From Deltaproteobacteria bacterium (GTDB lineage Bacteria > Myxococcota_A > UBA9160 > UBA4427): a stretch of DNA of 64,000 nt. Below, in pieces: positions 51,707-60,297 of the stretch. The DNA is taken from NCBI GenBank assembly GCA_029261835.1, contig JAJDAO010000078.1, positions 124,001-188,000 on the forward strand. Direction: 5' to 3'. The notes beneath the pieces were generated by a model. The model was not told where the DNA came from. It made no database searches and saw nothing but the letters and a program-made list of their open reading frames with translations. Position 1 is the stretch's first letter. Every line of letters starts with the position of its first letter. The position numbers and the translations under genes are program-made.

Positions 51707-53134
51707 ATGGGCGAGTCCGCCGAAGCCACCACCCAGTACAACCTCCGCGTAGTTCGCCAGTTCACCATCATGACGGTGGTCTGGGGCGTCGTGGGCATGT
51801 TGGTCGGCGTCATCATCGCGGCCCAGCTCGCCTGGCCTCAACTCAACTTCGATCTGCCCTGGATCAGCTACGGACGCCTGCGGCCTCTTCACACCAACGC
51901 CGTGATCTTCGCCTTTGGCGGCTGCGCGCTGATGGGCACGTCCTTCTATGTCGTTCAGCGAACCTGTCAGGCCCGGCTCTTCTCGGATGCACTCGCGTCC
52001 TTCGTCTTCTGGGGCTGGCAGCTCATCATCGTCTCGGCGGCGATCACGCTCCCGCTGGGCTTCACGACCTCGAAGGAGTACGCGGAACTCGAGTGGCCGA
52101 TCGACATCGCCATCGCGGTCGTGTGGATCACATACGCGGTCGTGTACTTCGGGACCATCGCCCGCCGGCGAACTCCGCACATCTACGTGGCCAACTGGTT
52201 CTACGGCGCCTTCATCATCGCCGTTGCGCTGCTTCATGTCGTCAACAATCTCGAGGTCCCGGCCGGACCGCTGAAGTCGTACTCGATCTACGCCGGGGCG
52301 ATCGACGCCATGGTGCAGTGGTGGTACGGGCACAACGCGGTCGGATTCTTTCTCACCGCGGGCTTCCTGGGGATGATGTACTACTTCGTCCCCAAGCAGA
52401 GCGGCCGACCCGTCTACTCCTACCGCCTCTCGATCGTGCACTTCTGGGCGTTGATCGCGGTGTACATGTGGGCCGGCCCGCATCATCTCCACTACACCGC
52501 GCTACCCGACTGGGCCCAGACGCTGGGCGCCGTCTTCTCCGTCATCCTCTTCGCCCCTTCGTGGGGCGGAATGATCAATGGCATGATGACTCTCTCCGGA
52601 GCGTGGCAGAAGCTGCGATCCGACCCCGTTCTGCGCTTCATGGTTGTCGCTCTCTCCTTTTACGGGATGTCGACCTTCGAGGGTCCGATGATGGCGATCA
52701 AGACTGTGAACGCGCTGTCACACTACACGGACTGGACCATCGGCCACGTGCACTCGGGTGCTCTGGGTTGGGTGGCAATGATGACGATCGGGGCGCTGTA
52801 CTCGCTCATTCCGCGGCTCTACGGGCTGCGCCAGATGCACAGCCCGCGCCTCGTCATGCTTCACTTCTGGTTCGCCAGCCTCGGCGTCGTCTTCTATGTC
52901 GCATCAATGTGGATCGCCGGCGTCATGCAGGGGCTGATGTGGCGTGCCGTCAATGAGGATGGAACGCTGACCTATACCTTCGTGCAGTCACTCGAGGCCA
53001 CTTGGCCCTACTACGTTGGGCGCCTGATCGGAGGCCTTCTCTTCTTCACCGGAATGCTGACGATGGCCTACAACGTGTACCGCACCATCCGCGGCTCGCG
53101 GACAACCTCCGCCCAGGCAGCCGGCACGGCCTGA
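51707..53134 (+). CDS. ccoN: cbb3-type cytochrome c oxidase subunit I
   Basis: 475 aa, about 12 membrane helices, the catalytic haem-copper subunit of a high-affinity oxidase that reduces O2 and pumps protons. LRPLHTNAVIFAFGGCALMG holds a haem-b His, YGHNAVGFFLTAGF and WAGPHHLHYTALPDW hold CuB and haem-b3 ligands, and DWTIGHVHSGALGWVAMMTI matches cbb3 helices. Subunits O, Q and P follow directly. It starts at ATG 51707 (MGESAEATTQYNLRVVRQFT). Confidence 0.97.
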   Translation: MGESAEATTQYNLRVVRQFTIMTVVWGVVGMLVGVIIAAQLAWPQLNFDLPWISYGRLRPLHTNAVIFAFGGCALMGTSFYVVQRTCQARLFSDALASFVFWGWQLIIVSAAITLPLGFTTSKEYAELEWPIDIAIAVVWITYAVVYFGTIARRRTPHIYVANWFYGAFIIAVALLHVVNNLEVPAGPLKSYSIYAGAIDAMVQWWYGHNAVGFFLTAGFLGMMYYFVPKQSGRPVYSYRLSIVHFWALIAVYMWAGPHHLHYTALPDWAQTLGAVFSVILFAPSWGGMINGMMTLSGAWQKLRSDPVLRFMVVALSFYGMSTFEGPMMAIKTVNALSHYTDWTIGHVHSGALGWVAMMTIGALYSLIPRLYGLRQMHSPRLVMLHFWFASLGVVFYVASMWIAGVMQGLMWRAVNEDGTLTYTFVQSLEATWPYYVGRLIGGLLFFTGMLTMAYNVYRTIRGSRTTSAQAAGTA

Positions 53135-53145
53135 GGAGACGCGTG

Positions 53146-53748
53146 ATGCGACACGAAGACATCGAGCGCAATCTCGGCCTGATGGTCGTGTTGATCCTGC
53201 TCGTAACCAGCTTCGGCGGACTTGCGGAGATCGTGCCGCTGTTCTTCCTGGACGAAACGACTGAGCCGATCGAGGGGCTCGAGCCGCTGAATGCCGTACA
53301 GCTCGAGGGCCGGGATATCTTCATCCGGGAGGGCTGTGTCGGCTGCCACTCCCAGATGATCCGCCCGCTTCGCGCCGAGACGGAGCGCTACGGGCACTAC
53401 TCGGTGGCGGGCGAATCGGTCTACGACCACCCCTTCCTCTGGGGCTCGAAGCGAACCGGTCCGGACCTGGCCCGCGTCGGCGGGCGCTATAGCGACCAGT
53501 GGCATCGGATACACCTCATCGACCCGCGCGCCGTGGTGCCGGAATCAAACATGCCCGGGTTTCCGTGGCTATCCGAGAACGAGCTCGACGGTTCGCGAAC
53601 AGCCGCCAAGATGCGTGCCCTGAGGAGCGTCGGGGTTCCCTATGGCGACGACGACATCGCGGGCGCGCGAGACGCGGTGGCGGGCACGAAGGAGATCGAG
53701 GCCCTGATCGCGTTCCTTCAGCAGCTCGGCACACATCTCAAGAGGTAG
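53146..53748 (+). CDS. ccoO: cbb3-type cytochrome c oxidase mono-haem subunit II
   Basis: 200 aa. N-terminal membrane anchor (LGLMVVLILLVTSFGGLAEI) and one periplasmic haem-c site CVGCHSQMIRPLRAE; Met ligand in ESNMPGFPWLSENEL. It passes electrons from CcoP to the CcoN haems. The ATG at 53146 follows GAGGAG; an overlapping GTG at 53143 is possible. 11 bp after ccoN. Confidence 0.96.
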   Translation: MRHEDIERNLGLMVVLILLVTSFGGLAEIVPLFFLDETTEPIEGLEPLNAVQLEGRDIFIREGCVGCHSQMIRPLRAETERYGHYSVAGESVYDHPFLWGSKRTGPDLARVGGRYSDQWHRIHLIDPRAVVPESNMPGFPWLSENELDGSRTAAKMRALRSVGVPYGDDDIAGARDAVAGTKEIEALIAFLQQLGTHLKR

Positions 53749-53753
53749 TGGGC

Positions 53754-53927
53754 ATGGACATCAACACGCTTCGCGGGCTCATTACCCTCGCAACCATGGT
53801 CTGCTTTCTGGGGGTCGCCTGGTGGGCCTTCAGCGGGCGAAACAAGAGGCGCTTCGAGCAAGACGCTCTTCTCCCCTTCGCGGATGAAGCCGGCGACGCC
53901 CCCCTCCCCAAAGAGTCGCAGCAATGA
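53754..53927 (+). CDS. ccoQ: cbb3 oxidase small subunit IV
   Basis: 57 aa with one membrane helix (LRGLITLATMVCFLGVAWWA followed by FSGRNKRRFEQDALLPFADE), the typical CcoQ layout. It stabilises the oxidase complex. The ATG at 53754 is 5 bp after ccoO, and its stop overlaps the ccoP ATG. Confidence 0.92.
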   Translation: MDINTLRGLITLATMVCFLGVAWWAFSGRNKRRFEQDALLPFADEAGDAPLPKESQQ

Positions 53928-54817
53928 GTGATTTCTGGAGCGGCTATGTGGCCGTCATCGTTCTCATCAATATCGTGGCCAACGCGTGGCTGCTGGCCGC
54001 GATGCGAAAGGGCCAGAGTGATTCGCTCTCTGAGGGCGAAGAGCTGGGTCACGATTTCGATGGCATCACGGAGCTCAACAATCCGCTGCCGCGTTGGTGG
54101 CTCTGGGTCTTCGCCGCCTCGATCGCCGCCTCGGTGGTCTACCTCGCTCTCTATCCGGGATTCGGGAACTTTCGTGGGCTATTGGGCTGGAGCTCGGTCA
54201 ATCAGTGGGAGGCCGAGGTCAGGAAGGCCGAGGCCATCTACGGACCCATCTTCGCGGCGTATGCGGAGAAACCGATCCCGGCGCTTCTGGGCGACAAGCG
54301 CGCGGTGGCGATGGGCGGACGGCTCTTCGCCAACAACTGCTCGCCCTGCCACGGCTCGGACGCGAGGGGCGGGCCGGGGTTCCCGAACCTGACCGACAAT
54401 GACTGGCTCTATGGGGGGACGCCGGAGATCATCGAGACCACCATCATCAACGGCCGCGCGGGAACGATGCCGCCGATGGGGCCCACAGTCGGGGGCGAGG
54501 AGGGGATCGCGCAGGCGGCCAACTACGTTCTCAGCCTCAGTGGCCGTCCGCACGACGCGAGCCTGGCGGCGAAGGGTGAAGACCTTTTCAAGAAGATCTG
54601 CTTCGCCTGCCACGGTCTCGACGGGAAGGGCAACCCCGCCATCGGGTCGGCGAACTTGACCGACAACACCTGGCTCCACGGCGGAACGCTGGAGATCATC
54701 AGCGAGACGATTCGGCACGGACGCAGCAGCCGGATGCCGCCGCACAAGGATCTCGTAAGCCCGGAGAAGGTGCACCTGCTCGCGCTCTACGTCTACAGTC
54801 TGTCACGCGTCGAGTGA
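53924..54817 (+). CDS. ccoP: cbb3-type cytochrome c oxidase di-haem subunit III
   Basis: 297 aa. Two N-terminal hydrophobic segments (about residues 5-25 and 57-78) precede two cytochrome c domains, with haem sites CSPCHGSD and CFACHGLDG. Each domain also has NLTDN-WL-GGT and a Met ligand in GTMPPMGP and SSRMPPHKD. It accepts electrons from soluble cytochrome c. Overlaps ccoQ by 4 bp. Confidence 0.96.
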   Translation: MSDFWSGYVAVIVLINIVANAWLLAAMRKGQSDSLSEGEELGHDFDGITELNNPLPRWWLWVFAASIAASVVYLALYPGFGNFRGLLGWSSVNQWEAEVRKAEAIYGPIFAAYAEKPIPALLGDKRAVAMGGRLFANNCSPCHGSDARGGPGFPNLTDNDWLYGGTPEIIETTIINGRAGTMPPMGPTVGGEEGIAQAANYVLSLSGRPHDASLAAKGEDLFKKICFACHGLDGKGNPAIGSANLTDNTWLHGGTLEIISETIRHGRSSRMPPHKDLVSPEKVHLLALYVYSLSRVE

Positions 54818-54841
54818 ACCGCTCTCTGGAGTGAACAAAGC

Positions 54842-56296
54842 GTGAGTGGAGAACAGCGATCGAGCGGTGAGGCGAAGACCGCCACCGGCCGATCGAGCGC
54901 AGGCGTGGAGACGGGACGCCCTTTGCCGCAGACTTCCTCACTGTACGCGAAACGCAAGAAGATCCAGATGTTATGGGTCAACGGCCGTTTCCAATCGCTC
55001 CGGCGCTACGTCCTTACGCTGCTGGTCCTCTTCTTCTATCTACTTCCATGGCTGAGCTGGGACGGGCGGCCGCTCGTGTGGCTGAACCTTCCCGAGCGCA
55101 AGTTCATGATCGTGGGGCTCATCTTCTGGCCGCAAGATTTCATTCTGCTCTCGTGGCTGCTCATCATCTCCGCCTTCAGCTTGTTCTGCTTCACGGTCTA
55201 CGCAGGCAGGCTGTGGTGTGGCTTCGCGTGCCCGCAGACGGTCTGGACCTTGCTCTACACCTGGGTCGAGTACGTCGTCGAGGGAAACCGCAACCAGCGC
55301 ATCAAGCTGGACCGCAGTCCGTGGACGACGAACAAGGTTCTGCGCCGGGGTGCCAAACACTTCATCTGGCTGCTGCTCGCCGCCTCCATTTCTTTCACCT
55401 GTGTCGGAATCTTTACGCCGATCCGAGAGCTCGGCCGAGAGGTCCTGTCGCTCGAGCTGAGCTTTGCTGAAGCGTTCTGGCTGATCTTCATCGCAGCACT
55501 GAGCTACGTCTTCTCCACCGGGCTGCGGGAGCAGGTCTGCATCTACATGTGCCCGTACGCTCGCTTCCAGAGCGTGATGTTCGATCGCGACACGCTCATC
55601 ATCTCGTACGACGAGCGGCGCGGCGAGCCGCGAGGAAAGCGACGAAGGTCGATCTCGGCCGAGGCGCAGGGGATGGGCTCCTGTGTCGATTGCGATCTCT
55701 GCGTCAACGCCTGCCCGACGGGAATTGACATTCGCGACGGTCTGCAGGCGGCATGCATCGCGTGCGCGGCGTGTATCGATGCCTGCGACGGCGTGATGAC
55801 GCGGATGGGATACGAACCCGGGCTGATTCGCTACTCGACGGAGAACGAGCTCTCGGGTGTCGAGAAACGGGGGGTGAGTCCTCAGCTGGTCGGCTACGGG
55901 GTGATTCTGGTGGTGATGATCGCGTTGTTTTCCTATGCGATCTCACACCGAATCCCGCTCGAGCTCGACATCATCCGCGACCGGAATCGACTCTACAGAG
56001 AAACCTATGATGGTGGAGTCGAGAATGTGTATACGCTCAAGATCATCAACATGGATCAGATCGGGCACGACTTTCGAATCAAAGCTCACGGTGAGATCCC
56101 TCTGGGCTACGACGAGCAGATGGTTTTTGTCGACTCCGGTGAGGTATTCTCCCTGCCCCTGCATCTGGTCGCCACTGCGAAGCAGGTGAGCGACGCGCCG
56201 AGCCAGAACGTGGGGGTGGCGTTCACCGTCCAGGCAGAGAAGAATTCGAGCTTCTCCGTGACCGAGTGGAGTCGCTTCATCTTGCCGGCCCGATGA
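54842..56296 (+). CDS. ccoG: cbb3 oxidase assembly Fe-S protein CcoG/RdxA
   Basis: 484 aa membrane protein from a GTG at 54842. Several membrane segments surround GRLWCGFACPQTVWTLLYTW. Two ferredoxin-type clusters are CVDCDLCVNACPTGIDI and CIACAACIDACD. The C-terminal immunoglobulin-like FixG domain runs from about 385 to 484. CcoG reduces Cu(II) for delivery of Cu(I) to the CcoN active site. It is first of the ccoGHIS assembly set, 24 bp after ccoP. Confidence 0.95.
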   Translation: MSGEQRSSGEAKTATGRSSAGVETGRPLPQTSSLYAKRKKIQMLWVNGRFQSLRRYVLTLLVLFFYLLPWLSWDGRPLVWLNLPERKFMIVGLIFWPQDFILLSWLLIISAFSLFCFTVYAGRLWCGFACPQTVWTLLYTWVEYVVEGNRNQRIKLDRSPWTTNKVLRRGAKHFIWLLLAASISFTCVGIFTPIRELGREVLSLELSFAEAFWLIFIAALSYVFSTGLREQVCIYMCPYARFQSVMFDRDTLIISYDERRGEPRGKRRRSISAEAQGMGSCVDCDLCVNACPTGIDIRDGLQAACIACAACIDACDGVMTRMGYEPGLIRYSTENELSGVEKRGVSPQLVGYGVILVVMIALFSYAISHRIPLELDIIRDRNRLYRETYDGGVENVYTLKIINMDQIGHDFRIKAHGEIPLGYDEQMVFVDSGEVFSLPLHLVATAKQVSDAPSQNVGVAFTVQAEKNSSFSVTEWSRFILPAR

Positions 56297-56306
56297 GGCA
56301 GTGAGG

Positions 56307-56852
56307 ATGTCTGGAGAACGAACTCAACCGACCGATTCGATCCCCTGGTACCGCGAGCCCTGGCCCTGGCTGTTGATCGCCTTGCCCACAGCCTCGGTCA
56401 TCGGCTCACTCGCGACGCTGATCGTGGCGACGCGGGGCGCCGACTCACTCGTCCGGGACGACTGGTACCGGGCGGGCCAGGCGATCAACCGGTCACTCGA
56501 GCGCGATCACATCGCTACGCATCTGGCGCTGCGGGCTGACCTATCCGTCCGCGCAACGACGGGTGAGCTCAGCCTCGAGCTGACGGGGCGCTCGGCGGAG
56601 CCGCTGACAGATCTCGTGCTGCAGCTTGATCACCCGACCTTGACCGAGCGCGACGCGCGCATCGTGCTGTCGCGCCGAACACCGGGCGGGCCCTACGTCG
56701 GTCGCTTGCCGGGACGCGCACCGGGGCGCTGGTACGCAACGCTTACGCCCATGGCGGCGGAGTCCCAGCCGGACCATGCGCCATGGCGTTTGCGCGGTGT
56801 CGTTCAGCTTCCTTCCGAAGGGCCGATTCGACTGGAACATGAGCCGCTCTGA
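56307..56852 (+). CDS. ccoH: cbb3 oxidase assembly protein CcoH/FixH
   Basis: 181 aa from the ATG at 56307; a GTG at 56301 is also in frame. One N-terminal membrane helix (WPWLLIALPTASVIGSLATL) is followed by a periplasmic beta-sandwich with DDWYRAGQAINRSLERDH and LQLDHPTLTERDARIVL, typical of FixH. It stays associated with the oxidase during assembly. It overlaps the ccoI start by 14 bp. Confidence 0.9.
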   Translation: MSGERTQPTDSIPWYREPWPWLLIALPTASVIGSLATLIVATRGADSLVRDDWYRAGQAINRSLERDHIATHLALRADLSVRATTGELSLELTGRSAEPLTDLVLQLDHPTLTERDARIVLSRRTPGGPYVGRLPGRAPGRWYATLTPMAAESQPDHAPWRLRGVVQLPSEGPIRLEHEPL

Positions 56853-59310
56853 GCACGAACCCGAGAGACGAGACGAGTGCTGCTTCCACTGTCGGCTGCC
56901 AATTCCTCGCTCAGCCCGCTATAGCGTCGAGGTCGCGGGCGAGAGCCGTGTGATGTGCTGCCCCGGCTGTGCTGCGGCTGCGCAGGTGATCGAGCAGGCC
57001 GGGCTCGGCGCCTACTATCGCTTTCGTGAGGCCCCTGGACAGAATCCGGAGGACCTCTCGCCGGCTGAGCCCGGCTCGCTCGAGGTATTCGATCACCCCG
57101 CTCTCAGTGAAGACTTCGTCCAGATCGGCGGGGACGGGGAGCACCGGGCGACGCTTGCGCTCGAGGGCATCAATTGCGCCGCCTGTGCCTGGCTCGTCGA
57201 GCAGCACCTCGGCCGGCAGCCCGGCGTGAGATCCGTTGCCGTCAATCTCGCGAGCCACCGGGCGCAGATCAGCTGGAGCGGCGAGCGGGTTCGCCTCAGC
57301 GAGCTGCTACGCGCAGTCGCGCAGATTGGCTACCGGGCACATCCCTATCGACCCGATCAGCAAGAACAGCTGCTTGCCGTCCAGACGCGAGCCGCACTGC
57401 GGCGCCTGGGTGTCGCCGGGCTCGGCACGATGCAGGTGATGATGTTCGCCGTCGCGCTCTACGCGGGGGCCTTCGAGGGCATCGAGCAGAAGTACCGTGA
57501 TCTGCTGCGCTGGGTGAGCTTCATTGTCGCGACACCGGTCGTCTTCTACGCCGCCCGGCCGTTCTTTGGCTCCGCCTGGCGAGACATCGTCCGGCTGCAG
57601 CCCGGCATGGACGTGCCCGTCGCCTTGGCGATCGGAAGCGCCTATCTCGCGAGCGGCTGGGCGACGCTCCGACACGGCGGTGAGGTCTACTTCGAATCGG
57701 TCTGCATGTTCACATTCTTCCTCACTCTGGGACGCTTCCTCGAGATGAGGGCACGCCAACACGCCGATCACTCTACGCGAACGCTGCTTCGCTGCGCCCC
57801 GCACTCCGCCGTTCGCCTCACTCGGTCGGGCGAGGAGGTGGTGCCAGTACGCACGCTTCGCCCCGGCGATCGGATTCTCGTCAGGCCCGGTGCCACGATC
57901 CCCGCAGACGGCAGGCTGCTCGAGGGACGCTCGTCTGTCGACGAGTCCATGCTGACCGGTGAGTCCTCGCCCCATGCGAAGGCGGTGGGGGACAGCGTGA
58001 TGGGAGGCACGTCGAATGTCGAGAGCCCCATCGTGGTGCGTGTCAGCCGCACCGGTGCCGATTCGGCGCTGTCGACCATCGTGCGACTGCTCGACCGCGG
58101 ACAGGCGGAGAAGCCGGCCGCCGTGAGTTTGGCGGATCGTGTCGCCCGCTATTTCGTGGCGGGTGTGCTCGTGCTGGCCGCCGGGGTCGCGATGCTGTGG
58201 TGGAGTGTTTCGCCGGACCGGGCGTTTTGGATCACGCTCTCCGTGTTGGTCGCCACCTGTCCGTGCGCGCTCGCGCTCGCGACACCCGCTGCCCTCGCGA
58301 GTGCGACAACCGGTCTGGCGCGACGAGGACTTCTCGTCACACGCGGTCACGTTCTCGAGAGCCTGACTCGCGTGACGCACGTCGTCTTTGACAAGACCGG
58401 AACCCTGACCGAGGGGAAGCTGGTGCTGACCAAGTGCACGACGCTGCGTGACGTGGGGACGGAGCGGGCCCTGACGCTTGCGCGTTCGCTGGAGCGACGG
58501 TCCGAGCACCCCATCGCGCGAGCCTTCCGCACGGCGGGTCGAAGCGACGCGGCGGGCGAGTGTGAGGTCACGGCCGTGCGGGCGGATCCCAACCAGGGGC
58601 TCGAGGCGATGGTCGGCGGGCGACGACACCGCATAGGCAGACCCGACTATGTGACCGCACTCGCGCAGCCGGGGGAGACGCCGAAACCACCGAGCGAGGA
58701 GGGGTTGTGGATTCTGCTCGGCGACGATCGCGGACCGCTGGCCTGGTTCCAGCTCGAGGATCGCGTACGCCCGGAGGCCAGAGCGGTCGTCGAAACGCTG
58801 CGGGGCGAAGGGATCGCAGTGGCGCTGCTCAGCGGCGATCCGTCCGCCTTCGTTGCGCGCCTTGCCGATCGCCTCGGGATCGAGGTCGCAATCGCCGCAG
58901 CAACACCGGAGGACAAGCTGCAGCACGTCCGGGCCCTGCAGCAGGGCGGGGCGGTGGTGGCGATGCTGGGTGATGGCGTCAATGACGCGCCGGTGCTGAG
59001 CACCGCCACGGTCTCGCTCGCGATGGCGAGTAGCACCGATCTGGCGATGACCAGCGCGGATGCGGTCTTGCTGCGAGACGACCTCTCACTGCTGCTCGAT
59101 GCCCGCAGCTGGGCGGCTCGCGCACACAGGGTGATCCGCCAGAACCTCACCTGGGCAGTGCTCTACAATCTCACGATGCTTCCTCTCGCGGCACTCGGCT
59201 ACGTGGCACCCTATGCTGCGGCACTCGGCATGTCGCTGAGTTCGCTACTCGTCACGCTGAACTCTCTGCGACTGAGCCGTGACCCGCGGACGGGGGGCCG
59301 ATCGCCGTGA
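56839..59310 (+). CDS. ccoI: Copper-translocating P-type ATPase for cbb3 oxidase maturation
   Basis: 823 aa from the ATG at 56839, inside the ccoH end. An N-terminal Cys cluster (ECCFHCRLPI, MCCPGCAAAA) and an HMA-type site (GINCAACAWLVEQHLG) bind copper. Eight membrane helices include the CPx motif TCPCALALATP. The P-domain has FDKTGTLTEGKLVL and MLGDGVNDAPVLSTA, and MLTGES is the actuator TGE loop. CcoI/FixI exports Cu(I) toward the periplasm for oxidase assembly rather than for resistance, and its place in ccoGHIS supports this. Confidence 0.96.
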   Translation: MSRSEHEPERRDECCFHCRLPIPRSARYSVEVAGESRVMCCPGCAAAAQVIEQAGLGAYYRFREAPGQNPEDLSPAEPGSLEVFDHPALSEDFVQIGGDGEHRATLALEGINCAACAWLVEQHLGRQPGVRSVAVNLASHRAQISWSGERVRLSELLRAVAQIGYRAHPYRPDQQEQLLAVQTRAALRRLGVAGLGTMQVMMFAVALYAGAFEGIEQKYRDLLRWVSFIVATPVVFYAARPFFGSAWRDIVRLQPGMDVPVALAIGSAYLASGWATLRHGGEVYFESVCMFTFFLTLGRFLEMRARQHADHSTRTLLRCAPHSAVRLTRSGEEVVPVRTLRPGDRILVRPGATIPADGRLLEGRSSVDESMLTGESSPHAKAVGDSVMGGTSNVESPIVVRVSRTGADSALSTIVRLLDRGQAEKPAAVSLADRVARYFVAGVLVLAAGVAMLWWSVSPDRAFWITLSVLVATCPCALALATPAALASATTGLARRGLLVTRGHVLESLTRVTHVVFDKTGTLTEGKLVLTKCTTLRDVGTERALTLARSLERRSEHPIARAFRTAGRSDAAGECEVTAVRADPNQGLEAMVGGRRHRIGRPDYVTALAQPGETPKPPSEEGLWILLGDDRGPLAWFQLEDRVRPEARAVVETLRGEGIAVALLSGDPSAFVARLADRLGIEVAIAAATPEDKLQHVRALQQGGAVVAMLGDGVNDAPVLSTATVSLAMASSTDLAMTSADAVLLRDDLSLLLDARSWAARAHRVIRQNLTWAVLYNLTMLPLAALGYVAPYAAALGMSLSSLLVTLNSLRLSRDPRTGGRSP

Positions 59311-59489
59311 GTATCGTGCTGGTCCTCATTCCGTTGGGCATCCTGCTCGTCGCGGCGGCGGCGTGGGCGTTCCTCTGGGCGGTGAATCACGATCAGTTCG
59401 ACGACCTCGAGAGCCCCGCCTATCGCATCCTCTTCGACGATGACGAGCCGCCCCCCAGCGATCCGCCGGCGCCGGGTGAGGATTCGTGA
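59307..59489 (+). CDS. ccoS: cbb3 oxidase assembly protein CcoS
   Basis: 60 aa from a GTG overlapping the ccoI stop. One membrane helix (LVLIPLGILLVAAAAWAFLW) is followed by DQFDDLESPAYRILFDDD, the conserved CcoS motif. It is needed for cofactor insertion into the oxidase. Its stop overlaps the next gene's GTG. Confidence 0.92.
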   Translation: MSIVLVLIPLGILLVAAAAWAFLWAVNHDQFDDLESPAYRILFDDDEPPPSDPPAPGEDS

Positions 59490-60211
59490 ACGATCCCGGC
59501 TCGGCCTTGGCAATGCTCGCCAGCAGCGCCGCGATCGGCCTATTTGGCGGCGTGCACTGCATTGGGATGTGCGGGGGCATCGCGGGAGCGCTGAGTCACG
59601 CACTGCCGGCGGCCCAGCGCACGCGTTTTCCGCTGCTGCTGACGCAGCTGCAATACAGCGTCGGACGAATTCTCAGCTACGCCATCGCGGGGGCTGCGGC
59701 CGGCGCGCTGGGACAGGTGCTCCAGCGCCTGCTGGGCCCCTCCGGTGGGGCAGTGCTCCGTGTCGTGGCCGGCTTGCTGCTGGTTGCGCTCGGTCTCTAC
59801 GTCTCGGGATGGTGGCGTGGTCTCGCGCATCTCGAGCGAGCGGCCGGGCGGCTCTGGGGGGCGATCTCGCCCGCAGCCCGACACTTGCTGGCAGTGTCCT
59901 CGGCGACGCGACGCATCTTGCTCGGGATGCTCTGGGGATGGCTACCCTGTGGCCTCGTCTACAGCATGCTCGCGTCTGCGGTCAGCTCCGGGAACGCCGC
60001 CACGGGCGCGTTCCTGATGACGGGCTTCGGTATCGGAACGCTGCCCGCGCTGCTGGTCACCGGTAGTCTCGCGGGCCGACTCACGCTCTTCGTACGGCGC
60101 CGCAATGCGCGCTGGGCGGCTGGGCTGCTCATCATGCTGTTCGGCATCTGGACGCTGCTGGGGAGCAGCGGCGTGGTGGGCGGCGGCGCTGGCGGGGCGC
60201 ATCACCACTAG
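59486..60211 (+). CDS. SafE/UreH-type membrane protein of the cco cluster
   Basis: 241 aa from a GTG overlapping the ccoS stop. Six to seven hydrophobic helices; GGVHCIGMCGGIAGAL and GWLPCGLVYSMLASAVSSG carry the paired Cys-containing motifs of the sulfite exporter TauE/SafE-like (DsbD_2) family. Members located after ccoS are thought to act in copper or redox handling during cbb3 biogenesis. The terminal GGAHHH may bind metal. The direct substrate is unknown. Confidence 0.85.
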   Translation: MNDPGSALAMLASSAAIGLFGGVHCIGMCGGIAGALSHALPAAQRTRFPLLLTQLQYSVGRILSYAIAGAAAGALGQVLQRLLGPSGGAVLRVVAGLLLVALGLYVSGWWRGLAHLERAAGRLWGAISPAARHLLAVSSATRRILLGMLWGWLPCGLVYSMLASAVSSGNAATGAFLMTGFGIGTLPALLVTGSLAGRLTLFVRRRNARWAAGLLIMLFGIWTLLGSSGVVGGGAGGAHHH

Positions 60212-60297
60212 CCGCATTTATTCATGAGGGTTCTCAGCGAGGCGCGCGGATCTTCGTTGCGATCACGGCTGGGAACCCGCGTGGCACGGGCAATCGG

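Noticed and set aside
51554..52492. N-terminal extension of the DUF6455-like gene to 441 codons
   Set aside because: Runs antisense through ccoN; the ATG at 51553 has a good ribosome-binding site.
57307..58926. 539-codon minus-strand open frame
   Set aside because: Antisense to ccoI, where every P-type ATPase motif is present.
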